A DNA stretch of 64,000 nt from Marinoscillum furvescens DSM 4134 (GTDB taxonomy: Bacteria; Bacteroidota; Bacteroidia; Cytophagales; Cyclobacteriaceae): contig NZ_QREG01000005.1 in NCBI RefSeq assembly GCF_003386095.1, positions 229,434 through 293,433 on the forward strand, given 5' to 3'. A model generated the notes under the pieces. That model did not search any database. It was not told the DNA's origin and worked only from the letters and a program-made list of their open reading frames with translations. Positions 43,994 through 53,112 of this stretch are shown here, one piece after another (position 1 is the stretch's first letter; every line of letters begins with the position of its first letter). The position numbers and the translations under genes were made by a program.

Positions 43994-44830
43994 ATGAAAA
44001 GGATAATAATAGCACTTATAGTTGCCGTGGCACTGATGCCACTGGCCAGGGCGCAGCAAGACCAAAAAGAACAATTTGTGATACCGCTGACGAACCCAAA
44101 AGAGGCAGCCAGCATCTCACTCAATCATATCAACGGAGACATAGCTGTGACTGGGTACAATGGAACAGAGGTTATCGTCACAGTAGTAGCCAGCGGAAAA
44201 ACTACAGACCATGACCATCACAAGGATCACGACTGTGATGACTGTGACGAGAGTGCCGTGCCCGCCGGAATGAAGAAGATCTCTGTAAATCCTGTGGAGC
44301 TTAGGGCTACAGAAGAAAACAATCAGGTGGACATTCATACAGAATCGTGGAAACGTAAAATGGACATTACACTGAGAGTGCCAACAACCTGCAACCTGAA
44401 TCTGCAAACAGTACATGGCACGGTAAAGGTGAGCGGTGTATCGGGGGTACTTGAAATTTCTTCTGTGAATGGGATGCTGGAGTTTGAGCAGGTTTCGGGC
44501 ACAGTGGTGGCCAACACAGTCAATGGAAAAGTAAAAGTTCAACTCGAGGAAGTCACTGCAGGAGAGCCCATGTCATTCGTGACGCTCAATGGCGATGTGG
44601 ATGTCACGCTACCTGCGAATGTAAAAGCTACAGCGAAGCTGCGCTCCGATAGAGGTGAAATCTACACAGATTTTGAAATGGAAATGGAGCGCAGTAAGAA
44701 AGATGTACGCAACTCCAATGGCGAGTTTGAAGTGGCTATCAATAGTTGGGTGTATGGAAAAATAAATGGTGGAGGGCCAGAGTACCTTTTCAAAAACATG
44801 AATGGAAATATTTTGGTGAGAAAGAAGTAA
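43994..44830 (+). CDS. Secreted DUF4097-like protein with His/Asp/Cys-rich loop
   Basis: The signal peptide ends LARAQ (about residue 21). Residues from about 105 are DUF4097-type beta repeats (LQTVHGTVKVSGVSGVLEIS, VNGMLEFEQVSGTVVANTVNG, LRSDRGEIYTDF). An insert at residues 72-86 reads DHDHHKDHDCDDCDE, a candidate metal-binding loop that the preceding paralogue lacks. The gene follows its paralogue by 12 bases and ends the operon; an intrinsic terminator lies 22 bases downstream. Role unknown; a surface or periplasmic sensor ligand is conceivable. Confidence 0.7.
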   Translation: MKRIIIALIVAVALMPLARAQQDQKEQFVIPLTNPKEAASISLNHINGDIAVTGYNGTEVIVTVVASGKTTDHDHHKDHDCDDCDESAVPAGMKKISVNPVELRATEENNQVDIHTESWKRKMDITLRVPTTCNLNLQTVHGTVKVSGVSGVLEISSVNGMLEFEQVSGTVVANTVNGKVKVQLEEVTAGEPMSFVTLNGDVDVTLPANVKATAKLRSDRGEIYTDFEMEMERSKKDVRNSNGEFEVAINSWVYGKINGGGPEYLFKNMNGNILVRKK

Positions 44831-44852
44831 ACACCTGTATTTTATGTGCTAA

Positions 44853-44886
44853 ACCCTTCATTATGAGTAGTGAAGGGTTTTTTAAT
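44853..44886 (+). terminator. Intrinsic terminator of the sigma-factor operon
   Basis: Arms AAACCCTTCA (44853-44862) and TGAAGGGTTT (44873-44882), 10-base loop, followed by further T. Confidence 0.9.
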
Positions 44887-45010
44887 GGTCGATAGCCACT
44901 CGCCGAGCAGATTGTATTATTTAACGAAGCAATTAGTCTAAACAAAGAAAGATGCCGATTTAGCCTCTGAGTCAATTCTACTTTTGCCATACACTAATAT
45001 ACCCCACGGC

Positions 45011-47398
45011 ATGAGTTTACGTCTTTTATTTCTTTCTTTCATCTGTAGTCTGGCAGCCTTTCAAAGCAGCGCTCAATCTATAATCAATGGTTATGCGAGC
45101 CTTTCTGCTATATCGGGTACTACCCTTACACTGGGTGCTGCGGACGAGTCCAACGACCTCTTTGAGGTTGGTGAAAGTTTACTCATCATGCAGATGCAAG
45201 ATGATGTGATCGGAGCCAATACAAACAACAACCCCTCCTTTGGAGATGTTGGGGATATTGCCTCTGCAGGACTGTACGAAGAAGCCGTGATTCAATCCGT
45301 ATCCCGGACCTCATCTACGGTATGGACAGAAGATTTTGAGGACAATGTAAACGACTGGTTTACTGGTTGTAGTGGAGGCACCTGTAATCCACCTACTATA
45401 CAAAATACAGGCGGCCCTACTGGCAGAGGAATGGTTGCATACTTCACCGATGCCAATAATGGAAACTACTCGTTTTGGGCAACTAACCCGATAGATATTT
45501 CGGCTTATGCTTATGTTGATATTTCGTTGTTGGCAGGGCAGCTAAATCTTGAAAATGACGATTATATGCTCATTGGCTATTATCTGGATGGTGGTGGATT
45601 TACTACCGTAGAAAACAACAGCTACCTCAACGGAAATTTTGGATATACCACCGCTAGTTCCTCTAAAGTGAGCGGTACCACTCTGCAACTGGCTGTATTT
45701 TTTGTGATTGACCAAAACAATGAATATGCAGGCATCGACAATGTGGTGGTCACTGGCTACTCCAACCCGACTAGCATTACTGTGACTCAAAGCTTTGTCA
45801 ATAGTTATTCTACCGGGCCAAACGCCCGTGTTCAGGCGGTGACATTCCCTAAAAGTGACGACTACAGTACTACTTCAGACCTTACAGCGCTGGACTGGAA
45901 CGGAAACTACGGAGGAGTCTTGGCGATGGAAGTGTTTGACTCGCTTACTTTAAATAACGACATCAATCTGGATGGCAAGGGATTCCGAGGTGGAGCACTT
46001 AACAATGTAGCCGAGTCTACTCCACGGGTATGTAATCCAGAAGTATATCGGACCGATAATGGAGAGTATGCAGCTAAAGGTGAAAGTATCTACCGAAATA
46101 CAAATGCACTTTATGCCCGCGCAAGAGGCAAATCTGCCAATGGCGGAGGAGGTGGTAGCAGACACAACTCTGGAGGCGGTGGTGGTGGAAATTTCACTGC
46201 CGGTGGTATTGGTGGCCCAGGTTACAATGAAAGCGCACCAACTGATGGCTGTGATGATGACCCTTCAGGCGATGCAGGTACAGGTGCCGCTGGCTATGGA
46301 GGTGTAGACCTTAGCGATTATATCTCTGCCGATCGAATATTCCTCGGCGGAGGCGGCGGAGGTGGCCAGCAAGATGGCACTTCAGGAGCTTCTGAAGCTG
46401 GCGGTGATGGTGGTGGTATCATCATCATCAAAGCAAATACGATCTATGTTCCATGTGGGGCAGGCGTTACCATCTCTGTAAACGGAGAAGGGTTTCCTTA
46501 CCCCTCCACAGATGCGGGAAATGAAGGAGCGCCTGGTGCGGGTGCCGGCGGTTCTATTCTCTTTCAAGTAATCAACTGGGCACTGGACTGTCCGCTAAAT
46601 ACGGAAGCAAAAGGAGGTGAAGGGCAATCATCTGTAAACACCAATCCGCATGGCGGAGGAGGTGGTGGTGGACGAGGAGTCACCATCTTTTCGGGGGCTG
46701 CTCCTGCATCCAACTATACTGCAGACAACAGCCAGGGTGCTGGTGGCCTCAATGGAACCGGAGCCAGTGCAGGTTCTGCTTCTGCTGGATCCTCTGCACC
46801 TACCAACTCTAGCTTCGACCCAAATGGAGATGGAGTGATAGAATCTCAACAAGGCCCTCTGCCTGTACAGCTCATAGGATGGTCTGGTACAATAGAAGGG
46901 CAATATCACTTGCTACAGTGGAGCACAGCTAGCGAACTAAACAATCAGTTTTTTACTGTGGAGCGCTCTGTCGATGGGGAAAACTGGGAGGTAATAGCGT
47001 ATGTGGAAGGTCACGGTACTACCAATAATCAGAACGATTATGAGTACAAAGACTACTATCGATCAGCGTCCATGACGTATTACCGACTCAGCCAAACGGA
47101 TTTTGATGGCCAAAATGAAACTTTTGATGTCATTGCTCTCGCTCCTCAGGCTCGTCAGGTAGAATTGCTATTGTTTCCTAACCCTACGCAAGGAGAGTTT
47201 AGAGTGCAGTTTGGGCGCTCGGGAGCTGAACAACTACAGTGGACTTTCTACAATGCTCTGGGGCAACTGCTCAACATAAGGGCCTCTGATGCCAATGGTG
47301 AGCTTGTATTCAACATAGAAGAACTCCCAAAAGGAAATTACTTCCTACATGTAACGAATGGTAATCAGGATAAGACTTTTCGGGTGGTGAAAAGATAA
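45011..47398 (+). CDS. Secreted Gly-rich protein with T9SS type A sorting domain
   Basis: The ATG at the given start is preferred over an upstream in-frame TTG because it gives a good signal peptide (MSLRLLFLSFICSLAAFQSSAQ). The middle contains a MAM/lectin-like beta region (about 100-270). Three Gly-rich loops follow, the first with GGGGGSRHN, the second with GGGGGGGQQ and the third with GGGGGGGRG, resembling cold-adapted or structural surface proteins. The last ~80 residues are the T9SS type A sorting domain: LLLFPNPTQGEFRVQF, YNALGQLL, LPKGNYFLHV. Expected location is the cell surface or medium. It is monocistronic with a terminator after it. Confidence 0.82.
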   Translation: MSLRLLFLSFICSLAAFQSSAQSIINGYASLSAISGTTLTLGAADESNDLFEVGESLLIMQMQDDVIGANTNNNPSFGDVGDIASAGLYEEAVIQSVSRTSSTVWTEDFEDNVNDWFTGCSGGTCNPPTIQNTGGPTGRGMVAYFTDANNGNYSFWATNPIDISAYAYVDISLLAGQLNLENDDYMLIGYYLDGGGFTTVENNSYLNGNFGYTTASSSKVSGTTLQLAVFFVIDQNNEYAGIDNVVVTGYSNPTSITVTQSFVNSYSTGPNARVQAVTFPKSDDYSTTSDLTALDWNGNYGGVLAMEVFDSLTLNNDINLDGKGFRGGALNNVAESTPRVCNPEVYRTDNGEYAAKGESIYRNTNALYARARGKSANGGGGGSRHNSGGGGGGNFTAGGIGGPGYNESAPTDGCDDDPSGDAGTGAAGYGGVDLSDYISADRIFLGGGGGGGQQDGTSGASEAGGDGGGIIIIKANTIYVPCGAGVTISVNGEGFPYPSTDAGNEGAPGAGAGGSILFQVINWALDCPLNTEAKGGEGQSSVNTNPHGGGGGGGRGVTIFSGAAPASNYTADNSQGAGGLNGTGASAGSASAGSSAPTNSSFDPNGDGVIESQQGPLPVQLIGWSGTIEGQYHLLQWSTASELNNQFFTVERSVDGENWEVIAYVEGHGTTNNQNDYEYKDYYRSASMTYYRLSQTDFDGQNETFDVIALAPQARQVELLLFPNPTQGEFRVQFGRSGAEQLQWTFYNALGQLLNIRASDANGELVFNIEELPKGNYFLHVTNGNQDKTFRVVKR

Positions 47399-47432
47399 TA
47401 AGAAATGAATGTGAGGGGGTGAATTAGTGAGT

Positions 47433-47461
47433 AAGGTGGGCCTAAAAGGTCCACCTTTTTT
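47433..47461 (+). terminator. Intrinsic terminator after the T9SS cargo gene
   Basis: Arms AAGGTGG (47433-47439) and CCACCTT (47451-47457), inner pairing possible, followed by a run of T. Confidence 0.8.
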
Positions 47462-47514
47462 CATATATCTGATGGGTACGCACTAATTTAGAGTGTGTGT
47501 ACAAAATCAAGCCT

Positions 47515-48837
47515 ATGTCTAACACTCCACCACCTTCTAATCAGCTCAAGCGTACTCTCGGACCACTAATGCTGTGGGGGCTGGGTGTGGGTTATGTGAT
47601 TTCAGGGATGTACTTTGGCTGGAACCTGGGGCTGGCAGAAGGCGGCACTTTAGGACTGGCAATAGCCACCTTTTTCATTATCATCATGTATGTCACCTTT
47701 ACCTTTAGCTATACCGAGCTGGCCTGTGCCATACCTCGCGCCGGTGGAGCGTTTGACTATGCAGATCGTGCGCTGGGTCAGCGTATGGGTTTTTTGGCCG
47801 GCATGGCCCAAAATGTGGAGTTTATCTTCGCTCCACCTGCCATAGCCGCTGCGATTGGGGCCTATTTCGGCATTTTTTTTCCACTAATGGACTCCACGCT
47901 TATTGCGATCATAGCGTATTTGCTCTTCACAGGGCTAAACATAATAGGAGTAAGGGCAGCCGCTACTTTTGAGCTGATGATCACTATTTTGGCGGTAGCT
48001 GAGCTGCTGATCTTTGCAGGGGTGTGCCTCCCGGAGGTAGAATTCGCCAACTTAAAGCTCAATGCACTTCCCAATGGATATGAAGGTGTTTTTGCCGCTA
48101 TACCTTTTGCTATTTGGTTTTTTCTGGCCATAGAAGGAGTAGCCAATGTAGCTGAGGAAGCCAAAAACCCTCAACGAAGCGTACTCATAGGCTTTGGCTC
48201 TGCCATACTGACCCTAGTAGTACTATGTCTGCTGACTTTTGTATCTGCTGTAGGTATAGACGGATGGGAAACGGTAGTATATCCTCCTGGCAGTTCGTCA
48301 CCTTCAGACTCTCCATTGCCTTTGGCTTTGGCCAAAGTGGTGGGCGAGCGTCATGTGTTGTATCACCTGCTAATTACCGTAGGCTTATTTGGGCTGGTGG
48401 CTTCTTTTCATGGGATTATCCTGGCTGCAGGCAGGTCCACATTGGAATTCGGCCGTGTGGGCTACATACCCAAAAAGCTTGGCGCTGTACATCCCAAAAC
48501 CAAAACTCCGGCCAATGCATTGATCGTAAATATGCTGATCGGTATAGTGGCGATACTTACTGGCAAAACGGGAGAAATAATTACCCTCGCATGCTTTGGC
48601 GCACTTACCCTGTATATCATTAGTATGATTGCGTATTTTGCGCTACGCAAAAAAGAGCCAGACCTGCTTCGTCCTTTCAAGGCACCTTTTTACCCACTGC
48701 TACCGGCTACTGCGCTGGGCATAGCCACAGTAGCCCTGATAGCCATGACCTGGTATAACCTCACGCTCGCAGGTGTCTATTTGGTGATTCTGTTGATAAG
48801 CTATTTGTGGTTTCTCTTTGGTCGCAAAAAACATTAA
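47515..48837 (+). CDS. APC-family amino acid permease, ethanolamine permease type
   Basis: A 440-residue, 12-helix inner-membrane transporter. The start LKRTLGPLMLWGLGVGYVISGMYFGWNLGLA is the hallmark of the ethanolamine permease group (the GLGVGYVISG stretch in particular), and the next helices (YTELACAIPRAGGAFDYADRALG) are typical APC. The internal ATG is preferred over the upstream GTG. The iron alcohol dehydrogenase gene follows after 26 bases, then a gamma-glutamyl hydrolase-like and an aldehyde dehydrogenase gene. This neighbourhood supports uptake of ethanolamine or a similar amino alcohol. Confidence 0.82.
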   Translation: MSNTPPPSNQLKRTLGPLMLWGLGVGYVISGMYFGWNLGLAEGGTLGLAIATFFIIIMYVTFTFSYTELACAIPRAGGAFDYADRALGQRMGFLAGMAQNVEFIFAPPAIAAAIGAYFGIFFPLMDSTLIAIIAYLLFTGLNIIGVRAAATFELMITILAVAELLIFAGVCLPEVEFANLKLNALPNGYEGVFAAIPFAIWFFLAIEGVANVAEEAKNPQRSVLIGFGSAILTLVVLCLLTFVSAVGIDGWETVVYPPGSSSPSDSPLPLALAKVVGERHVLYHLLITVGLFGLVASFHGIILAAGRSTLEFGRVGYIPKKLGAVHPKTKTPANALIVNMLIGIVAILTGKTGEIITLACFGALTLYIISMIAYFALRKKEPDLLRPFKAPFYPLLPATALGIATVALIAMTWYNLTLAGVYLVILLISYLWFLFGRKKH

Positions 48838-48863
48838 TTTAAGTGGGGTAAATAATCAGTGAC

Positions 48864-50006
48864 ATGCCCCACCAGTACACGTTCGATTTTCCAACAACTA
48901 TCCAGTTTGGACAAGGGGTGGTGGCCTACCTTGGCCCTCACTTACTGGAGCAGGGGCTGTCCCATCCGCTATTGGTCACAGATGAGGTCGTGGCCACTCT
49001 TCCTTTCTTTCAAAAGCTAATCAGGAACCTGGATCAGCAGGGAGTAAAAGCTGATGTATACAGTGAGTTGCACAAAAACCCCGTAAAATCTGATGTACTC
49101 CATGGAGATCAGGTTTATAAAGAATGTGGGTGCGATTGTGTGGTGGGTATAGGTGGTGGTGTGGCGCTGGATGTAGCCAGAGCCATCGTGTTGCGAGTAT
49201 ATCATCGCAGAGATTTATTTGATTATGATGATTTGGAAGGAGGCAGCGTCCTGGTCACAGGTAGGGTTCCTTATTTTGTGACCATACCTACTACCGCCGG
49301 TACAGGCAGTGAAGTAGGTCGCAGTGCCATTATAGCTGAGGATGACACCAGAAAAAAGCGGATTTTGTTTTCTCCGAAGTTACTGGCCCGGCAGGTTTTT
49401 GCAGATCCTGAACTTACAGTAGATCTGCCGGCTTTTATCACAGCTGCCACCGGTATGGATGCTCTGACGCACAATATAGAAGCTTTTTTAGCCAAAAATT
49501 ACCATCCCATGTGTGAGGGCATTGCGTTGGAAGGTATGCGGCTTATTGCTGCAGCTATTGAAAAAGCAGTGGCAGCGCCAGATCTGCAAGTGCGAGCAGA
49601 CATGCTTTTGGGTTCGCTCATGGGAGCTGTGGCTTTTCAGAAAGGCCTGGGAGTGGTACATAGTCTTGCCCATCCGCTATCCAGCTTGCTAGATACGCAT
49701 CACGGGCTGGCCAATGCCGTCAATCTTCCGTACGGTATGGAGTTCAATTATTCTGGGTTTGAACAAAAGTTTGATCAAATGGCCTCTAGTATGGGATTAG
49801 GAAGTGGACAGGGCAGCCGGCTGAGTGAGTATTTGATGGAGCTAAACCGCCGGCTCGGACTCCCTACAAAACTACGAGAGATTGGGGTGGGCAATGAACA
49901 CCTCAAAAAACTAAGTGAGCTAGCAGTAATGGATTTTGCTCACCCTAATAATCCCAAGCCAGTGACTCAGGAGGATTTTTTAATGTTGTACCAAAAGGCC
50001 CTGTAG
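48864..50006 (+). CDS. Iron-containing alcohol dehydrogenase
   Basis: A group III NAD(P)-dependent alcohol dehydrogenase of 380 residues. The nucleotide loop is GIGGGVALDVARA (about 95-107), with PTTAGTGSEVG at 142-152. The metal ligands expected for the family are Asp199 and His203 (GMDALTH), His266 (VVHSLAHP) and His280 (THHGLANA). In this operon it could oxidise gamma-glutamyl-ethanolamide (or another amino-alcohol derivative) to the aldehyde, which the ALDH two genes downstream would take on. That substrate is inferred from the neighbours. Confidence 0.9.
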   Translation: MPHQYTFDFPTTIQFGQGVVAYLGPHLLEQGLSHPLLVTDEVVATLPFFQKLIRNLDQQGVKADVYSELHKNPVKSDVLHGDQVYKECGCDCVVGIGGGVALDVARAIVLRVYHRRDLFDYDDLEGGSVLVTGRVPYFVTIPTTAGTGSEVGRSAIIAEDDTRKKRILFSPKLLARQVFADPELTVDLPAFITAATGMDALTHNIEAFLAKNYHPMCEGIALEGMRLIAAAIEKAVAAPDLQVRADMLLGSLMGAVAFQKGLGVVHSLAHPLSSLLDTHHGLANAVNLPYGMEFNYSGFEQKFDQMASSMGLGSGQGSRLSEYLMELNRRLGLPTKLREIGVGNEHLKKLSELAVMDFAHPNNPKPVTQEDFLMLYQKAL

Positions 50007-50008
50007 CG

Positions 50009-50770
50009 ATGCTAAAAATCGGAATTTCGTCGTGTTTTATGTACCCGGACCCGGCCCGGGTGGTGTTTGGGCCGAAGACCCTCAGCTATATAGAAAATGA
50101 CATGGCCCGGTATGTGGCCCCGAAAGGTGTGCTGCCTGTGCTGCTTCCAGATCTGGAGGAAGATTTACTCGATGATATCCTCTATGAAATGGACGGGTTT
50201 GTCTTTCAGGGAGGTACAGATTTGGCTCCGCAGAGCTATGGCGAAAAACCGATTGGTAAGTGGCATGGAGACCCTCAACGTGATAACTACGAGCTGAAGC
50301 TATTAAAGAAAGCGCTGAATAGTGGTAAGCCAGTTTTGGGTATTTGTAGAGGTATGCAACTGATGAATGTATACTTTGGGGGTACACTGTTTCAGGATAC
50401 GGCCACACAGTGTCAGGAGGTACTGGAGCACCGCAATGCCGAAGCATATGATCGGGTGATGCATAAGGTACGCTTTACATCCGGAAAAATTCTGTCTAAA
50501 ATTTATTCGGGATGTGATGGCTGTCACGTCAATAGCATACATCACCAATCGGTTAAGACTCTGGGGAAGCATTTGGAAGTTTTGGCTGAATGCCCGGACG
50601 ATGGCATCATAGAGGCCATTGGCTACACAAAGGCCCCAGAAGGTATGGTCATGGGGGTTCAGTGGCATCCAGAATTTTCTCACACACTTGGCGATCGTGT
50701 GATTGATGCTGGAAAGCTCTATCATCACTTTTTGGAACAAGTAAAAGCAAGGAAATCTGACGATTTATGA
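50009..50770 (+). CDS. Class-I amidotransferase-like gamma-glutamyl hydrolase (peptidase C26, PuuD-like)
   Basis: Hydrolyses a gamma-glutamyl amide bond. The 253-residue protein has the nucleophile Cys113 in GICRGMQLMN and the His220-x-Glu222 pair in QWHPE. The oxyanion-region sequence FQGGTDLAPQSYGE near residue 70 matches PuuD, which cleaves gamma-glutamyl-GABA in putrescine degradation. It starts two bases after the dehydrogenase and overlaps the ALDH gene by four bases, so translation is coupled. In this set it would release glycine (or another product) from its gamma-glutamyl carrier. Confidence 0.88.
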   Translation: MLKIGISSCFMYPDPARVVFGPKTLSYIENDMARYVAPKGVLPVLLPDLEEDLLDDILYEMDGFVFQGGTDLAPQSYGEKPIGKWHGDPQRDNYELKLLKKALNSGKPVLGICRGMQLMNVYFGGTLFQDTATQCQEVLEHRNAEAYDRVMHKVRFTSGKILSKIYSGCDGCHVNSIHHQSVKTLGKHLEVLAECPDDGIIEAIGYTKAPEGMVMGVQWHPEFSHTLGDRVIDAGKLYHHFLEQVKARKSDDL

Positions 50771-52128
50771 AGATAATCAACCCAGCTACGGAAGAAGTTA
50801 TAAAGGACGTGGAGCCAACTCCTACCGAAAAGATGGCTCAGTATCATGGTCACGCGCTTCAAGCACAAAAGCAATGGGCTCAGGTGTCCATAAATGATCG
50901 CTTAAAAGTATTGGATAGCTATGAAAAGCGCGTAAAGGACCAAAGGGATGAGTTGGCCCGTCTGCTGACGCTAGAAACGGGTAAGCCTATTAGCCAGGCT
51001 AGAAATGAAGTGACTGGTTCGTTGGACAGGGTTCGACATCTCAAGCGGTATGCACATAAGTGGCTGGAAAGTGAAGTGCTCAGTACCGGAGATGTACTGG
51101 AGTTTGTTTGTTATGAGCCGCTTGGGGTAATAGCCAATATATCCGCATGGAACTACCCGTATAATGTTGGTTACAATGTGTTTTTGTATGCCCTTACCGC
51201 CGGGAATGCCGTACTGTATAAGCCCTCAGAGTATGCAACTCTTACAGGACTAAAAATTGCGGAGCTTCTTGAGGAATCTGGGCTGCCCGGACATCTGTTT
51301 AATGTGATAGTGGGGGACGGAAGTGCAGGTCAGCAGCTGCTGGAGCTGCCCCTGGATGCTTACTTTTTCACAGGTTCTCACCGTACAGGATTGGAGATAG
51401 CCAAATCTGTGGCTCCTAAATTGGTGCCACTGCAACTGGAGCTTGGTGGCAAAGACCCACTCTATGTGATGGAAGATGTGGCAGATGTAAAGCAAGCAGC
51501 TATCAATGCTGCGGAAGGAGCTTTTTATAACAATGGGCAGAGCTGCTGTGCTATAGAACGAATCTATGTGCATGAAGCCATTTATCAGGATTTTGTGAGT
51601 CATTTTGTGTCTGCTGTGAAAGGTTATCAGATCGGTGACCCCATGAGCGAGCAAACGTTTATAGGACCTTTGACACGTAGTGAGCAATTGGGAGTTTTCG
51701 AGAAGCAATGCGCTGATGCCCTGGCGAAAGGTGCAAAACTATTGCTTGGAGGCAAGCGCATTCAGGGTAAAGGGTTCTACTTTGAGCCTACCATTTTTGT
51801 GGACGTCAATCATGACATGGATCTTATGAAGTCAGAAAGTTTTGGTCCCATCATCGGGATTCAGAAGGTGACTGATGATTCGGAGGCTCTTGGACTGATG
51901 GATGACACAGAGTATGGCCTTACTGCGTCAGTGTTTTCTGCAGATGAATCGCGTGCACGTACACTCCTCGATCAGCTGGATGTAGGTACCGCCTACTGGA
52001 ACTGCTGCGATCGGGTAAGCCCCAATGTGCCCTGGTCGGGGAGGAGGCATTCTGGGCTTGGGTCCACCTTGGGAGCTTCTGGCATTCGTACATTTACCAA
52101 GCCGAAAGCATACCATTGGAAAAACTGA
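50767..52128 (+). CDS. Aldehyde dehydrogenase family protein
   Basis: A 453-residue NAD(P)-dependent ALDH. Cofactor/substrate motifs: ISAWNYPYNVGYN (about 122), general base Glu225 in LELGGKDP, catalytic Cys260 in NGQSCCAIER (Cys261 is next to it) and PNVPWSGRRHSGLG near the end. It is somewhat shorter than the usual 480-500 residues. The ATGA overlap with the gamma-glutamyl hydrolase gene places it in the same operon; a gamma-glutamyl aminoaldehyde is the likely substrate by context. Adjacent GPLTRSEQ is typical of the family. Confidence 0.9.
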   Translation: MKIINPATEEVIKDVEPTPTEKMAQYHGHALQAQKQWAQVSINDRLKVLDSYEKRVKDQRDELARLLTLETGKPISQARNEVTGSLDRVRHLKRYAHKWLESEVLSTGDVLEFVCYEPLGVIANISAWNYPYNVGYNVFLYALTAGNAVLYKPSEYATLTGLKIAELLEESGLPGHLFNVIVGDGSAGQQLLELPLDAYFFTGSHRTGLEIAKSVAPKLVPLQLELGGKDPLYVMEDVADVKQAAINAAEGAFYNNGQSCCAIERIYVHEAIYQDFVSHFVSAVKGYQIGDPMSEQTFIGPLTRSEQLGVFEKQCADALAKGAKLLLGGKRIQGKGFYFEPTIFVDVNHDMDLMKSESFGPIIGIQKVTDDSEALGLMDDTEYGLTASVFSADESRARTLLDQLDVGTAYWNCCDRVSPNVPWSGRRHSGLGSTLGASGIRTFTKPKAYHWKN

Positions 52129-52201
52129 TACAAGAAAGTACTGGCTGATACGTTGCAGAAGTGAGCATGTATTGCGAAATCATTAACTTTCGCGGTTGAT
52201 T

Positions 52202-53104
52202 ATGGACGCGATAGATAGCATAAACCTCAACTTCTCAGATCAGAATATCCTGATCCTCAATATCAGCCTGGGCTTTATCATGTTTGGAGTGGCACTAAAG
52301 CTGACTCCCGCAGATTTTAAACTTGTTTTGGCGCAGCCTCTTGGCACGTTAGTGGGGGTGATTTCTCAGTTTTTGGTACTTCCTTTTTTAACCTTCTTAT
52401 TGGTTTATATTATTGAGCCACACCCAAGTTTTGCGCTGGGTATGATGATGGTAGCGGCCTGCCCGGGAGGTAATATTTCCAATTTCTTTTCCTCCATGGC
52501 CAAAGGAAATATTGCGCTTTCTGTTAGCCTAACTGCTATTTCTAGTATACTGGCCATTTTTATGACGCCTATCAATTTGTCCTTTTGGGCGAGCATGTAT
52601 GAGCCTACCAACGCGCTGTTAAGAGAGGTGAGCTTGAGCTTTAGTGATGTGCTCAAAACCATCGTGATTATTTTGGGAATTCCTCTGGTATTGGGCATGA
52701 GTGTAAGGCAGAAATTTCCGGCGTTTGCTCAAAAGCTCCAGCCCTATATGCACTACGGTAGCATATTGATTTTTGCGGCCATTGTGATCATTGCCTTTTC
52801 AGCCAATATCGATATTTTTCTAAACTACATCTACCTGGTCGTCTTTCTGGTGTTTTTTCATAACGCCACCGCATTGTTGAGTGGTTATCAGTTGGGAAGG
52901 CTTTTTCGACTTCCCGAGGCAGATTGCAGGTCTTTAGCTATAGAAACAGGCATCCAAAATTCAGGACTGGGATTACTCCTTATATTTGCATTTTTTCAAG
53001 GGCTTGGTGGTATGGCGATAGTGGCTGCCTGGTGGGGCATTTGGCACATTATCAGCGGCATGACCATGGCCTATTGGTGGAATTATCGCGTTTCGATAGC
53101 ATAA
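52202..53104 (+). CDS. Bile acid:sodium symporter (BASS/SBF) family transporter
   Basis: A 300-residue membrane protein with about nine hydrophobic helices. The family signature is seen in FMFGVALKLTPADFK near the start and MMVAACPGGNISNFFSSMAKGNIALSVSLT, with the unwound-helix sodium site region at CPGGNISN. A second crossover region is AIETGIQNSGLGLLL. Sodium-coupled uptake of an organic anion is expected; the substrate is unknown. The ATG two codons after an in-frame TTG is the better start. It sits 73 bases after the ALDH, so it may belong to the same operon. Confidence 0.85.
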   Translation: MDAIDSINLNFSDQNILILNISLGFIMFGVALKLTPADFKLVLAQPLGTLVGVISQFLVLPFLTFLLVYIIEPHPSFALGMMMVAACPGGNISNFFSSMAKGNIALSVSLTAISSILAIFMTPINLSFWASMYEPTNALLREVSLSFSDVLKTIVIILGIPLVLGMSVRQKFPAFAQKLQPYMHYGSILIFAAIVIIAFSANIDIFLNYIYLVVFLVFFHNATALLSGYQLGRLFRLPEADCRSLAIETGIQNSGLGLLLIFAFFQGLGGMAIVAAWWGIWHIISGMTMAYWWNYRVSIA

Positions 53105-53112
53105 TATTCAAT

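Noticed and set aside
52924-53112. N-terminal extension of the acyltransferase overlapping the symporter gene
   Set aside because: The extension is a shadow frame of the symporter; an ATG just after the symporter stop gives a normal family N-terminus.
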